Shown here one piece after another: positions 26,475 to 36,400 of a DNA stretch of 64,000 bases. Under the pieces are notes generated by a model, which was given only the letters and a program-made list of their open reading frames with translations, was not told where the DNA came from and did no database searches. The stretch spans positions 2,604,001 to 2,668,000 of the forward strand of contig NZ_CP061739.1 of the NCBI RefSeq assembly GCF_014770435.1, given 5' to 3'. The position numbers and the translations under genes are program-made. This DNA comes from Psychrobacter sp. 28M-43. GTDB taxonomy: Bacteria > Pseudomonadota > Gammaproteobacteria > Pseudomonadales > Moraxellaceae. Positions within the stretch are counted from its first letter, which is position 1. The number at the start of each line of letters is the position of its first letter.

Positions 26475-27428
26475 ATGCGATTGACATCTACCATTCGAAA
26501 AATGCATAAACGTTCGCCTAAACTGGGCAAAGCTGTGTCGCTTGCAACGGCCACTGGTGTCATCGCCGCCAATAGCTTCGGTGGTAGTATTCCTTTATGG
26601 CTAATGGGCGTTGGTAAGGTCATTACTGGCGCCTCTATTGCAGACAAAGCCGTCATCAAAATTGCTACTCACTGGATCAGTAGCAACAGTGCCTTGATCG
26701 ATAACATGTTGCCTCGCAAAGATTGGCGTATCAACCTACCGGACGATATTCATACTAATGGTAAATACCTGCTAGTGAGCAACCACCAATCATGGGTCGA
26801 TACCAGCATCGTGCAGTATATTGGCGAAAAACGCTTGCCACTTACGCGATTTTTTACCAAGTTTGAGCTGATCTATATCCCTATCGTTGGTCAAGCTTTT
26901 TACTTTTTAGACTTTCCAATGATGCGCCGACACTCAAAAGAAGCCATTGCCAAAAACCCTGCGCTAAAAGGCAAGGACATCGAAGAAGCCAAACGTGCCT
27001 GCGCCCTACTAAAAGACAAACCGTTTACCTTATTAAATTATTTGGAAGGTACTCGTTTTACCAAAGCCAAACAAGCTCAGCAAAAATCGCCTTATACGCA
27101 CTTATTAAAACCTCGTGCAGGCGGATTATCATTGGCTATCAGCGCACTAGGTGAAGATATCGATGGCATACTAGACATGACCATCGTATATCCTGATGGT
27201 GTGCCAAGCTATGGGGATCTTTGGAAAGGCAATATCAAACGCTTGGGCGTTGATTTGCGCTACATCGACATACCAGATGCCTTGTTCGAAAGTATCAAGC
27301 AAGGTGGCTACGAAAATGATGAAGACACAAAAGCTCAAATGTTCGACTGGGTTGAACAGGTGTGGCGTCAAAAAGATGAACGCATCAGCACTATGTTGGC
27401 AGATTTTGAAACCAATCCTAAAACGTAA
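26475..27428 (+). CDS. Lysophospholipid acyltransferase-like protein (YihG/LPLAT family)
   Basis: Membrane-associated acyltransferase of 317 residues. The catalytic block is LLVSNHQSWVDTSIVQYIGE, with the HxxxxD-type site NHQSWVD near residue 98. The second block is FTLLNYLEGTRFTKAK (the EGTR motif) near residue 190. A hydrophobic N-terminal region (residues 20-60) would hold it to the inner membrane. This matches the YihG/YcfQ-like branch that acylates lysophosphatidic acid or related lipids. An in-frame TTG precedes ATG 26475; AAGG seven bases upstream favours the ATG. Confidence 0.85.
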   Translation: MRLTSTIRKMHKRSPKLGKAVSLATATGVIAANSFGGSIPLWLMGVGKVITGASIADKAVIKIATHWISSNSALIDNMLPRKDWRINLPDDIHTNGKYLLVSNHQSWVDTSIVQYIGEKRLPLTRFFTKFELIYIPIVGQAFYFLDFPMMRRHSKEAIAKNPALKGKDIEEAKRACALLKDKPFTLLNYLEGTRFTKAKQAQQKSPYTHLLKPRAGGLSLAISALGEDIDGILDMTIVYPDGVPSYGDLWKGNIKRLGVDLRYIDIPDALFESIKQGGYENDEDTKAQMFDWVEQVWRQKDERISTMLADFETNPKT

Positions 27429-27788
27429 AATGCCTAATGAGAATGCTCAGCAATACTAAATTGGCTGACCGTCAACTCTTATAAAATACCAAGCACAGTC
27501 TATGCAAGCGTACTAAGTAGTAAATATCGATAATGAGATAAAAAGTTATTGGGCAATAAAGTTGCGGGTACAAATGTCACAATAGTCATATCTTACTTTT
27601 GATGTTTGCTGTTAAAACAGCCATGCATCATAAGTAAATTTTAATCAAAGATGGGTTGTTTTTTAGCCTTATTCATTGATAATGTGACTAATCATGAACT
27701 CATAGATTTTCGATGTCTACTTTCATAGTAAATGGTAGTAAATATCGATTTCTGACCCATTCTTTGTGCCATTTATTACTTATAAGGT
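27429..27788. other. Intergenic region with a 15-bp direct repeat
   Basis: No gene is supported in these 360 bp. GTAGTAAATATCGAT occurs twice, at 27517-27531 and 27735-27749, the second just ahead of the next gene. A weak hairpin ending in a T-run near 27660 could be the acyltransferase terminator. Confidence 0.4.
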
Positions 27789-28886
27789 ATGACTGTGCCC
27801 ACCTCTACTACTAGCTCGCCGTTAGCTACCGAATCTGTTTTGAGTCAGCCTCCTTATCCAATAAGTGATGAGCCGCCAAAACCGAACCATCCAAAGCCGA
27901 GTCGCTTTAAGCTCACTTACGATATTGTCATGATTATTGCCATCAGTATTGATCTGCTATTGATCAGTATTGATGCTATTTTGATGAGCAATTTTAGTAG
28001 TAATGCTGCAGAATGGCTAACCATCAGTGAAGCGCTCAATTGGTATCAAACAACCCTACATGATCCTCTACGCACTGCTGGAGGATTTTTTACTATCTTT
28101 TTGGTCGTTGAGTTGCTATTGCGCTGGGCGATTGCCATCAAACAAAAAGTCTATTATCGCTGGTTCTTTTTTCCCTTTGTTCATTGGTATGAAGTATTAG
28201 GCTGTTTTCCGCAGCTACGTGCTTTACGACTGCTGCGAGCGGTGGTTATTGGACGACGTCTATATCAGCTTGGCTACCAAGTACTGCCCCAGACGTGGAT
28301 CAATCGAATCAAGTTCTATATTGACCTACTGTTAGAAGAGCTCTCCGATCGCGTTATTTTGACAGCGATACAAAACTTTCGACAAGAGCTAACCAGTTCA
28401 GACACGCATAAATCATTCATTGAGTCGACGATTGCAAAAAATCGAAATGAGATTGAAGCGGCCGTATTATCCGTGCTGCGTACAGAACTTGCACCGAAGC
28501 TGCAGGAACTGACTGCCTCATCAGGTGGCGGCAGTATATTGGCGAGCGAAATGGGTAATGCTATTGAAGAAGGATTGGCCAACACACCTGAGTTGCGCCG
28601 CTATCTACGCATGATACCGATCGCGGGCAGCCTTATTGAATCACAGCTACATCACGTCGGGCACAATATCGGTGAGAACGTCGTAAATGCATTAAACAAG
28701 CGACTTTTAGACCCTAAGCGCTTGGATATATTAATGATGGAAATTGCTAGCGGTATTGCGCAAATAGATACCAATAATACAGCGCTAGATACCTTAATTT
28801 CTAGTATCATTGATGACAGTTTGACTGCGTTTGAAGCGCAAGTAAAAGTGCAGCAATGGAAGCACCAAGATATGCTAAATCTATAG
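27789..28886 (+). CDS. Membrane protein with a voltage-sensor-like segment, function unknown
   Basis: Protein of 365 residues. A proline-rich cytoplasmic start (to about 40) is followed by hydrophobic segments at about 46-68 (YDIVMIIAISIDLLLISIDA) and 98-118 (GGFFTIFLVVELLLRWAIAI). An amphipathic stretch with regularly spaced arginines (LRALRLLRAVVIGRRLYQL, about 142-160) resembles the S4 helix of voltage-gated channels. No selectivity filter or pore helix is visible. The C-terminal 190 residues are helical and soluble (YIDLLLEELSDRVILTAIQN, SFIESTIAKNRNEIEAAVL). Moraxellaceae homologues are sometimes labelled ion transporters. TAAGGT precedes the ATG. It is 71 bp upstream of minC. Confidence 0.7.
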   Translation: MTVPTSTTSSPLATESVLSQPPYPISDEPPKPNHPKPSRFKLTYDIVMIIAISIDLLLISIDAILMSNFSSNAAEWLTISEALNWYQTTLHDPLRTAGGFFTIFLVVELLLRWAIAIKQKVYYRWFFFPFVHWYEVLGCFPQLRALRLLRAVVIGRRLYQLGYQVLPQTWINRIKFYIDLLLEELSDRVILTAIQNFRQELTSSDTHKSFIESTIAKNRNEIEAAVLSVLRTELAPKLQELTASSGGGSILASEMGNAIEEGLANTPELRRYLRMIPIAGSLIESQLHHVGHNIGENVVNALNKRLLDPKRLDILMMEIASGIAQIDTNNTALDTLISSIIDDSLTAFEAQVKVQQWKHQDMLNL

Positions 28887-28957
28887 TTTAGCTATCTAAT
28901 AGCATGATGTAATAAGAGACATAATACTGTGACAGAATTATTTTTAAGGGTTTGTAT

Positions 28958-29782
28958 ATGACAGTTTCAGCTAACGATAACCAGACTGCACCAGCGCTAG
29001 CTTTCTATGGCAAGATGCTGACGTTTTCACGCGTACAGTTTAGTACAAGCGATCTAGCAGCTATAGAAGCTCAGCTAACTGAAACGCTCAGCAATAAATC
29101 GAGCAATATTCCTATCCTTATTGATAGTGACGTTGAGCAGGATTTATCAGCACTAGTAGAGCTGTTATGGGCATGGGGATTGCAGCCTATTGGCGTGGTG
29201 ACAGGTATGCTTGATGCGCAAGCACGTGAGCAGCGCTTAGCGATATTCCCAGCAGATGGTAAGCGTATTGAGCGTATTTTACCAAGTAAAAAAGCCCCCG
29301 TTCCTACCCAACCATCACCAGAAAACGATAACGCCGAAGCAGTTAATGCTCATAGCGTCGATGATACTTCTACCACGAGCGAACCTGCTACTGAAACCAC
29401 ACTATCTAATATGCCCAACGAGACATTGGTAAGTACTCAGCATATTACTAGCTTAATCTATGATCAAATGCTGCGTTCAGGACAAAGCCTCAATCACGTT
29501 GGTGGCGACTTAATTTTGACCAGTAGTATCAATAGCGGGGCTGAAGCGATTACTGATAATAGCTTACATGTATATGGCCGTGCACAAGGGCGTTTGGTGG
29601 CAGGCGCAACAGGGGATAAAGATGCCCGTATATTCTGCCAAGTTTTTAATCCGTCACTGGTGTCAGTAGCAGGAACCTATTGCTTACGAGACAACTTACC
29701 TGAGCATGTCATCGACAAGTCAGTGCAAGTAAAATTTGTAGAAGGCGAAGGCCTAGTATTTACCGTGATGGATGAAGCTTAA
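28958..29782 (+). CDS. minC: Septum site-determining protein MinC
   Basis: FtsZ assembly inhibitor of 274 residues that, with MinD, blocks septa at the poles. An N-terminal domain (about 1-110) is joined by a Pro/Thr/Ser/Glu-rich linker (about 112-165) to the C-terminal beta-helical domain, seen in LRSGQSLNHVGGDLILTSSI, GAEAITDNSLHVYGRAQGRL and AGATGDKDARIFCQVFNPSL. AAGGG seven bases before ATG 28958 makes it preferable to the in-frame TTG at 28952. minD follows after an unusually long gap of 289 bp. Confidence 0.93.
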   Translation: MTVSANDNQTAPALAFYGKMLTFSRVQFSTSDLAAIEAQLTETLSNKSSNIPILIDSDVEQDLSALVELLWAWGLQPIGVVTGMLDAQAREQRLAIFPADGKRIERILPSKKAPVPTQPSPENDNAEAVNAHSVDDTSTTSEPATETTLSNMPNETLVSTQHITSLIYDQMLRSGQSLNHVGGDLILTSSINSGAEAITDNSLHVYGRAQGRLVAGATGDKDARIFCQVFNPSLVSVAGTYCLRDNLPEHVIDKSVQVKFVEGEGLVFTVMDEA

Positions 29783-30071
29783 GACGCTATTAAAAATAAT
29801 ACACCGTGAAGTGACTTTATAGAAAACTAAGGTAGTTAAGCTGCTCTATTCGACAAGCCAAAAAACATAGTTATAACCCTACTAATACCACGCAGAGAGG
29901 CTAATTGAGCGATACATAGGTTGTTTTTCTGCTTTAGTATCGAGCTGCTATAAATTTTTGTTTATTTATGCTAGGCTAGCTTCGAAGATAGTGTATATAT
30001 GTTAGGTGAATAACATGTAATTTTGCTATTTATATAAAAGATATCCCATTGATTCATAGGAGTGTGCCATT

Positions 30072-30884
30072 GTGGCGAAGATAGTTGTAATCACTTCAGG
30101 TAAAGGCGGTGTGGGTAAAACCACGACAAGTGCTTCTTTTGCCGCTGGTTTGGCGTTACGTGGCTATAAAACGGTTGTTATCGACTTTGATGTAGGTCTA
30201 CGTAATCTAGACTTAATCATGGGTTGCGAAAACAGAATTGTTTATGACTTCGTAGATGTCATCACTGGAAATGCGCGTTTGTCGCAAGCACTTGTCAAAG
30301 ACAAACAGCTTGAAAACTTATATATCCTGCCAGCCAGTCAGACACGCGATAAAGACGCACTGACAGACGAAGGGGTATCAGAGGTAATGGCTGAACTCTC
30401 TAAACAGTTTGACTATATCATTTGTGACTCGCCTGCCGGTATCGAGCGCGGTGCACAGCTAGCGATGTATCATGCGGACGAAGCTATTATTGTCACTAAC
30501 CCTGAGATCTCTTCAGTGCGTGACTCAGATAGAATCATCGGCATTCTGCAAAGTCAGACGAAAAAAGTAGAAGAGAACCAAGGCACTGTTCGCGAGCATT
30601 TGATTATCACTCGTTATAATCCTGAACGTGCTGCTGCCAATGAGATGATGGATATCGATACTATCTCAAATGATATCCTAAAAGTTCCACTACTTGGGGT
30701 TGTTCCTGAAAGCCATTCAGTGCTTGAAGCGTCCAACCATGGCGAACCAGTTATTCATTATACCGACTCTGTTGCTGGTCAATGTTATGAAGACATTGTC
30801 GCCCGATTCTTGGGTGAAGAGCGTCCACTACGTCATATTGACGTGAAGAAAAAGAGTCTATTACAGCGCTGGTTTGGGGGATAA
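30072..30884 (+). CDS. minD: Septum site-determining ATPase MinD
   Basis: Membrane-cycling ATPase of 270 residues that recruits MinC and is displaced by MinE. The deviant Walker A motif [14 protein letters not shown] lies near residue 10, followed by [35 protein letters not shown] and [17 protein letters not shown]. The C-terminal [12 protein letters not shown] is the amphipathic membrane-targeting helix. The start codon is GTG, preceded by AGGAG. The stop codon overlaps or abuts the minE start, so the two are translationally coupled. Confidence 0.97.
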   Translation: MAKIVVITSGKGGVGKTTTSASFAAGLALRGYKTVVIDFDVGLRNLDLIMGCENRIVYDFVDVITGNARLSQALVKDKQLENLYILPASQTRDKDALTDEGVSEVMAELSKQFDYIICDSPAGIERGAQLAMYHADEAIIVTNPEISSVRDSDRIIGILQSQTKKVEENQGTVREHLIITRYNPERAAANEMMDIDTISNDILKVPLLGVVPESHSVLEASNHGEPVIHYTDSVAGQCYEDIVARFLGEERPLRHIDVKKKSLLQRWFGG

Positions 30885-30886
30885 TG

Positions 30887-31177
30887 ATGACTAAGAAAAA
30901 AGGATTTTGGAGTAGCCTATTTGGTACTGACGACAACAGTAACGCAGGTAGCGCAAATTTAGCAACTGAGCGTTTAAAAGTTATCGTTGCTAGCGAAAAC
31001 AGATTGAACAATCGCTTAACGGTTGATCGTATCGAGAAAATGAAACGTGAAATCTTAGAAGTCGTGAACAAATACGTTAACGGTGTGCAGATTGATGATG
31101 TCAATATCAACCATCGTTCTGAAGACAGCTTAGATGTGTTAGAGATGAATATCAATTTGCCTGAGCATAAGAAATAA
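30887..31177 (+). CDS. minE: Cell division topological specificity factor MinE
   Basis: Protein of 96 residues that stimulates MinD ATPase and drives pole-to-pole oscillation. The N-terminal region ([12 protein letters not shown]) is the membrane-binding part. [19 protein letters not shown] is the MinD-contacting segment, and [12 protein letters not shown] plus [20 protein letters not shown] form the dimer domain. ATG 30884, overlapping the minD stop, is also possible, but 30887 is better spaced from GGGGGA. It is the last gene of the unit, before a strong terminator. Confidence 0.95.
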   Translation: MTKKKGFWSSLFGTDDNSNAGSANLATERLKVIVASENRLNNRLTVDRIEKMKREILEVVNKYVNGVQIDDVNINHRSEDSLDVLEMNINLPEHKK

Positions 31178-31210
31178 CGTTCTAACAGTACGTATTTCTA
31201 CAATGGATAA

Positions 31211-31246
31211 AAAAAGCCCCAAGTTTGATACTTGGGGCTTTTTAAT
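31211..31246. terminator. Bidirectional terminator between minE and the cytochrome b561 gene
   Basis: AAAAAGCCCCAAG and CTTGGGGCTTTTT form a perfect 13-bp stem with a 7-base loop. Confidence 0.92.
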
Positions 31247-31255
31247 GTTTATCGA

Positions 31256-31783
31256 TTATTTCATACGGGCAATAAGATTGTCTTTTTTGACAAACTGATG
31301 GTATAACGCGGCTGCTATATGCAAGACCGTAAAACCAATAATCATTGGCCAGATAATCTCAGTATGCAAGTTATTGTAAAAACGAGCCAAGCTTCTATCT
31401 GGGGTTACGAATACAGGGATCTGAAAGATACCGAAAATATCAACCGGTCGACCGCCATATACTGCCATCAGTAAGCCAACCATTGGCATAGCAATCAGTA
31501 TGGCATAGAGAGCAAAATGTGACAGCTGAGATATGAGCATTTGCCATTTTGGCATGGCTAACGGTGGTGGTGCCTTAGTAAAAACGCGGTTGATGACTCG
31601 GGCAATCATCCAAAATAGCAGGCTCACACCGAACGCTTTATGATATCCAATAAACAGATTGCTATCTAAATTCTCATATAGCAGTATCATTATCCATGTG
31701 GTTAACAGTAAGGCTGCACTAATCCAATGAAAAATACGGCTACTAACCGACCACTTTGATACATTCGAGTTGGCATTATTCAT
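31256..31783 (-). CDS. Cytochrome b561 family protein
   Basis: Inner-membrane b-type cytochrome of 175 residues with four membrane segments. Candidate heme-ligand histidines lie in FHWISAALLLTTW (near residue 16), YHKAFGVSLLFWMIAR (near 48), ISQLSHFALYAILIAMP and IGFTVLHIAAALYHQFVKKD. This is the small bacterial b561/CybB type, which in E. coli oxidises quinol with superoxide. The electron donor and acceptor here are unknown. It is transcribed alone, converging on minE. Confidence 0.88.
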   Translation of the reverse strand: MNNANSNVSKWSVSSRIFHWISAALLLTTWIMILLYENLDSNLFIGYHKAFGVSLLFWMIARVINRVFTKAPPPLAMPKWQMLISQLSHFALYAILIAMPMVGLLMAVYGGRPVDIFGIFQIPVFVTPDRSLARFYNNLHTEIIWPMIIGFTVLHIAAALYHQFVKKDNLIARMK

Positions 31784-31922
31784 GAGTGACTCTACTACCT
31801 TTATCAGGAATTATCTCTAATCAGTTTTATTAGCCAGTTAATAACTCTTCAATAGATGAAGTCATTAACATTACTGGCTCACTATTTATAGAATGGAGAA
31901 TACCTTAAATACAGGTGAGAAT

Positions 31923-32420
31923 CTAGCCATCTAAATCAATCAGGTGATAGGCAATTTTATCCAAATCTGGCACTAAATAGATTTCGTCATCAATCATCAC
32001 TGTTTGATATAGGTAGGATGAGACGTCATTTTTATCGAAATACTCTTCCCTACCTTCGATATTAGCACCACTAAGTTGTTCAGGTGTCTCTACGTCTTTC
32101 ACTTCAGAAATTCGTGCTTGCAGCTGACGCAAATCACCTGCCGTCTGTAAGGCAAAACGGTGGTCAGTCGTATTACCTTCCAAAACAACCATTTTGTCTG
32201 GGGTTTGATCTTGCAGTAGCAAATGAAATACAGCCAAATCTTGCTGTTGCCAGTCGTATCTAGAAACTTGCTGCTGAGACTCATCCACACTCAAAATCAG
32301 GTTACTTGGAATGATCCAGTCCGGCTGGTTAACGGCTGGAACAATAGTGACGTCAAGCATACCGTTGTTGGTAGTCAACAGACTCACAGCCTCAAACGAA
32401 TGTTTTAAAATTTGTGTCAT
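31923..32420 (-). CDS. Putative ChpC-like CheW-domain protein of the Pil-Chp operon
   Basis: Protein of 165 residues, the last gene of the Pil-Chp operon, starting 17 bp after the CheB-type gene. Motifs are weak. TIVPAVNQPDWIIPSNLILSV followed by LAVFHLLLQDQTPDKMVVLEG and HRFALQTAGDLRQLQARISE has the strand order of a divergent CheW domain, and the position matches ChpC in Pseudomonas, an accessory adaptor. The assignment rests on position, length and this weak resemblance. Confidence 0.6.
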   Translation of the reverse strand: MTQILKHSFEAVSLLTTNNGMLDVTIVPAVNQPDWIIPSNLILSVDESQQQVSRYDWQQQDLAVFHLLLQDQTPDKMVVLEGNTTDHRFALQTAGDLRQLQARISEVKDVETPEQLSGANIEGREEYFDKNDVSSYLYQTVMIDDEIYLVPDLDKIAYHLIDLDG

Positions 32421-32437
32421 ACGTCACTCGCAATAAG

Positions 32438-33433
32438 TTAATGTGAACGGCTAGCTGCCCTTTCACCAATGTAATCGGTTAGTTTTTTTGCTAAATCGGT
32501 AGGGCTACCAACAAAGTTGCAATAGCCTGAGTCAATGATAGCCTGAGGCTGACTTGGACATGCACTCAAGCTCGGATCTTGTGCCCATAATTGACTGTTA
32601 TTGTCTTGGATTAAGTCTAGATACTGAGAGCCATCATTACCCATACCTGAAAATATAATATTAATAAGCTCGCTACCATGAACATCACTGGTATTTTTGA
32701 GCAGCTGCCCGATTGCAGGCTTATATTCACCATGCCAATCTTGATCCAATAGTATCACGCGACCTGTTGAATCACAGACAACTTGCTTATCAATAGGAAC
32801 TATCAGACACTCTCCTGCACGTAGCCGCTGTGAAGAAGCGATAATCTTACAGCGCCAGTCATTATGACGGTTAAGTATGCGGGGCAACGTACCAATCATA
32901 GCTTGATTGAAATGATGTGCCAATAAAATACAAATTGGCAGTGTGGCTGGCACATTATCTAAAAATTCTTTAACCGCGCTAGGACCACCCATAGAAGCAC
33001 CCAAAAATACGACATAATGCCAGTCAGTATCAGCACTCTTGTAAATTGGAGCATCTACCAGTATTGGCAAGTCAAGCAGTTGAGCAAATTTACGCTTTAA
33101 CTTACGCTGCCATTTTGCATATTCTTGGGATTCATTTAGATACGGAGCTTGACTGAAACCCACTAGTACTGCTGCTGGTTTAGATGCCACCGTCGCTATT
33201 GCCACACTGTCATCATAATCACTGTCTATCAGCCAAATATCGATAGCTGAATTAGAAAGCTCACCTGTTTCCTGCCACTGTGCTCGTGACACACAGCCGA
33301 CTAGCATAAAGCCGAACCCACGTACCGTATCTGAAAAAGCCATGCGCTGGCGGTGGTCTTCTGCCACCACCATCACTTTAATATCGTTTCTATTTTTTTT
33401 TCGCAGCGCTAAAACACGTGCATTATCCTTCAT
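32438..33433 (-). CDS. chpB: CheB-type methylesterase of the Pil-Chp system (ChpB)
   Basis: Protein of 331 residues predicted to remove methyl groups from PilJ. The C-terminal catalytic domain (about 145-325) keeps all three catalytic residues: Ser in FLGASMGGPSAV, His in LLAHHFNQAMIG and Asp in GMGNDGSQYL. The N-terminal 110 residues look like a degenerate receiver: the acidic pocket survives only as AEDH, the aspartate region reads WLIDSDYDD, and no conserved lysine is evident. Control by phosphorylation is therefore doubtful. Its ATG lies inside the last codons of chpA (11-bp overlap), implying translational coupling. Confidence 0.85.
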   Translation of the reverse strand: MKDNARVLALRKKNRNDIKVMVVAEDHRQRMAFSDTVRGFGFMLVGCVSRAQWQETGELSNSAIDIWLIDSDYDDSVAIATVASKPAAVLVGFSQAPYLNESQEYAKWQRKLKRKFAQLLDLPILVDAPIYKSADTDWHYVVFLGASMGGPSAVKEFLDNVPATLPICILLAHHFNQAMIGTLPRILNRHNDWRCKIIASSQRLRAGECLIVPIDKQVVCDSTGRVILLDQDWHGEYKPAIGQLLKNTSDVHGSELINIIFSGMGNDGSQYLDLIQDNNSQLWAQDPSLSACPSQPQAIIDSGYCNFVGSPTDLAKKLTDYIGERAASRSH

Positions 33434-36400
33434 TAGTCAGGCTGACCCCTTCACCTAGTAATTTTTGCATTTTATCAAGCAGCTCTTTTTCTTGGAATGG
33501 TTTACCCATATAGTCATTCACACCAATCTCTAAGGCACGCTCACGATGCTTTTCGCCAGTACGTGATGTTATCATAATAATTGGAATTTGCTTTAAACGA
33601 TTGTTATGTCTGACTTGAGTGGCGACCTCGAAGCCGTCCATACGAGGCATTTCGATATCAAGCAATATCATGTCTGGTGTCATATCTTGCAATATTTCAA
33701 TTGCGTCAATACCATCTTTAGCGACTGCCACATTGAACCCTTGACGCTCTAAGAAACGTGAGGTTACTTTACGTACCGTCACTGAATCATCGACGACTAG
33801 AATAGTAGATTTAGACTCTATACGTCCTCTTTTAGCATCAGCAGCTTTCGTAATATTCTTGACCAATTGCGCATTACGCATAAGAGCAATAAGATCTAAG
33901 ATGAGCATGACCGAGCCATCACCCATGATAGTAGCAGCTGAAACCCCTGGAATATTTGATAACTGTTGGCCTAAAGGTTTGACAACAACTTCTATGCGCG
34001 AACCTGCAATCTGATCCACTTGCAAAGCAATATTCTGTCCGGTACGGTTTTTAATAATGATAAGCGGTAAGCTAGTATTGGTATTTACGACCAACTCATT
34101 TAACTTATTGCCTGATAAAATTTCATTTAGATAACGTACTCGATACTCAGTGTCTTCAAAATTCAATGTGGCATCATTTGATTGATAATAGTCATAGAGC
34201 TTTTCTGGGTTCACTCGAACCACGCGCTCAATCTGTACCAATGGAATCGCATAGTAGCGATCTGCCGCACGAACAACCAACGCGTCAGACACGGCTACTG
34301 TCAATGGTAGGCGCATTGTGAAGCTTGAGCCTTTACCCAACTCTGAAACGACGGATACCGCTCCACCTAGTTGGCGAATCTCACTAATAACAACGTCCAT
34401 ACCAACGCCGCGTCCAGAAATCTGAGTTACTTGCTTACTCGTACTCAATCCAGCGTTGAAGACGTATTGCATAATATCAAGGTCTGACAAACTATTATCG
34501 TCCGCATCAATTAGACCCTGAGAGATGGCTTTACTACGTACTGCTTCAACATCAATACCTCGCCCATCATCTGTTAATTGAATGACAATTTCACTACCTT
34601 CACGACGGACCTCAAGCGTAATACGACCGCTACGCTCTTTGCCTGACTTCAGACGAGTTGACGTGGTTTCAATACCATGGTCGACAGCATTACGTAGCAT
34701 ATGCTCAAGCGGTGACGTAATGCGCTCTAGGATGGTTCTATCCATCTCGTCATCAGCATTAATGATGGTCAGTTCAACAGACTTATTAAGCTCATTAGCT
34801 GTTTGACGTACGATACGTTCCAGACGTGGCGTCAAGCGCGTAAATGGCACCATACGTGAATTCATCAAACCGTCTTGCAGTTCCGTCTGGGTACGAGATA
34901 GCTGTAGTAGCAGGCTTTCGCTATCACGTGTCTTTTCTAATAATGTATGGTTAATATCAACCAAATCCGAGGCTGACTCTGTTAAAGATTTAGACAGCTG
35001 ATTCAAAGATGAGTATTGATCCATTTCTAGAGGGTCAAAGTCTTCATTATCGATAAGCTCCTCATCTATCTGAGACAAAATCTGTGCTTCTAGCTCGATC
35101 TCCATACGACGTAGCTGATCTGCCAAACGTTGTACTGTCGTACCCATCTCTTCAATACTGTTTGTTAAACTACTGATACCCATATCGATACGAGCACGGT
35201 TAATCGCTGACTCACCAGATAGATTAATCATGTGCTCAATCAAACCACCTGAGATACGAATCATCTCATTGCTACTAGCGCTCTGATCTTCCTCGTGAGT
35301 ATCTCTAAGCATAGACGGCATTTCACTGATGTCTTTTGCAAGATACTGTGAATCTTGGTTTTCTTTGGCAATCAAGATTGCTTCACGCTGGGCTTGTATA
35401 GACTCTTTAGGTATCGTTTTTAGGCTATCAGGGTTTCTACCAAATTGCTCCAACGCTTCAATCAACAACGTAGGCGTTGGTGGGTTAACATGTTGTTGAA
35501 GAATAAATACTGCATCAGCTAGCCAGTCATGACTCGCAACCAGTAATTCTAATACTTTTTTGGTGGCTGGACGTCGATTACTGACAAAGTCTGTATAAAC
35601 TGACTCCATTTCATGAGCCAAGTCAGCAATACCAGAGGCAGTGACCATTCGTGCGCCACCCTTTATAGTATGCAAGTCACGTTGGAGTGCTTGTAACGCT
35701 GTGGTATTACTTGTGTCTTTTAAGAACAAGTGCAGATACTTATTACGATTGGTAAGCTCTTCTGCCTCTTCTAAAAATACTGCCAATATATCAGGATCAG
35801 GGAGTCCGTTAGCCCATGATTGCTTAATCATGCTATCCAGACTTAGGGTACTCAATGCCTCGTTATCACTGTCAACAACATTGGCAGCAATGCTACGCTC
35901 TGTAGGTGCAAAATGATTTTTCGGTACTGGTATGACTAGATCGACTGCCTCTGGTAACATTTTTGCTTTTTCAAGCTGACGCAACTGTTCAATTAACTCT
36001 GGAGTAAAGAAAGATTTCTTATGACTCACAATATGCATCACTTGTAGTGACATCGTGTCTTGCACCATTTGCATGATTTCAAGCCACTGCGCGGTTGGCG
36101 CTCTTCGGTTTTCTACAAACGACTCATAGACACTTTCTGCTTCGTGAGTCAAATCACCAATACTACGGATACCAGCCATCCGTGCACCACCTTTGATCGT
36201 GTGCAAATGACGCTGTAGAACTTTCAGCGCATTGGTATTTGTGATATCGGCACGCCATTTATTGAAACTTTCATCTAGTGCAGTATCAAGCTCTTGTGCT
36301 TCTTCTAAAAATATTTCTAATAGCTCGATATCAGTATCAATAGTCTCAAACTGTAGCTCAGTTGCTGGAACAACTCTAACGGTGAAGCCAACGTCCTCGT

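Noticed and set aside
27517..27749. 15-bp direct repeat GTAGTAAATATCGAT flanking 200 bp
   Set aside because: Considered as an attachment site or small mobile element, but there are no terminal inverted repeats and no gene between the copies.
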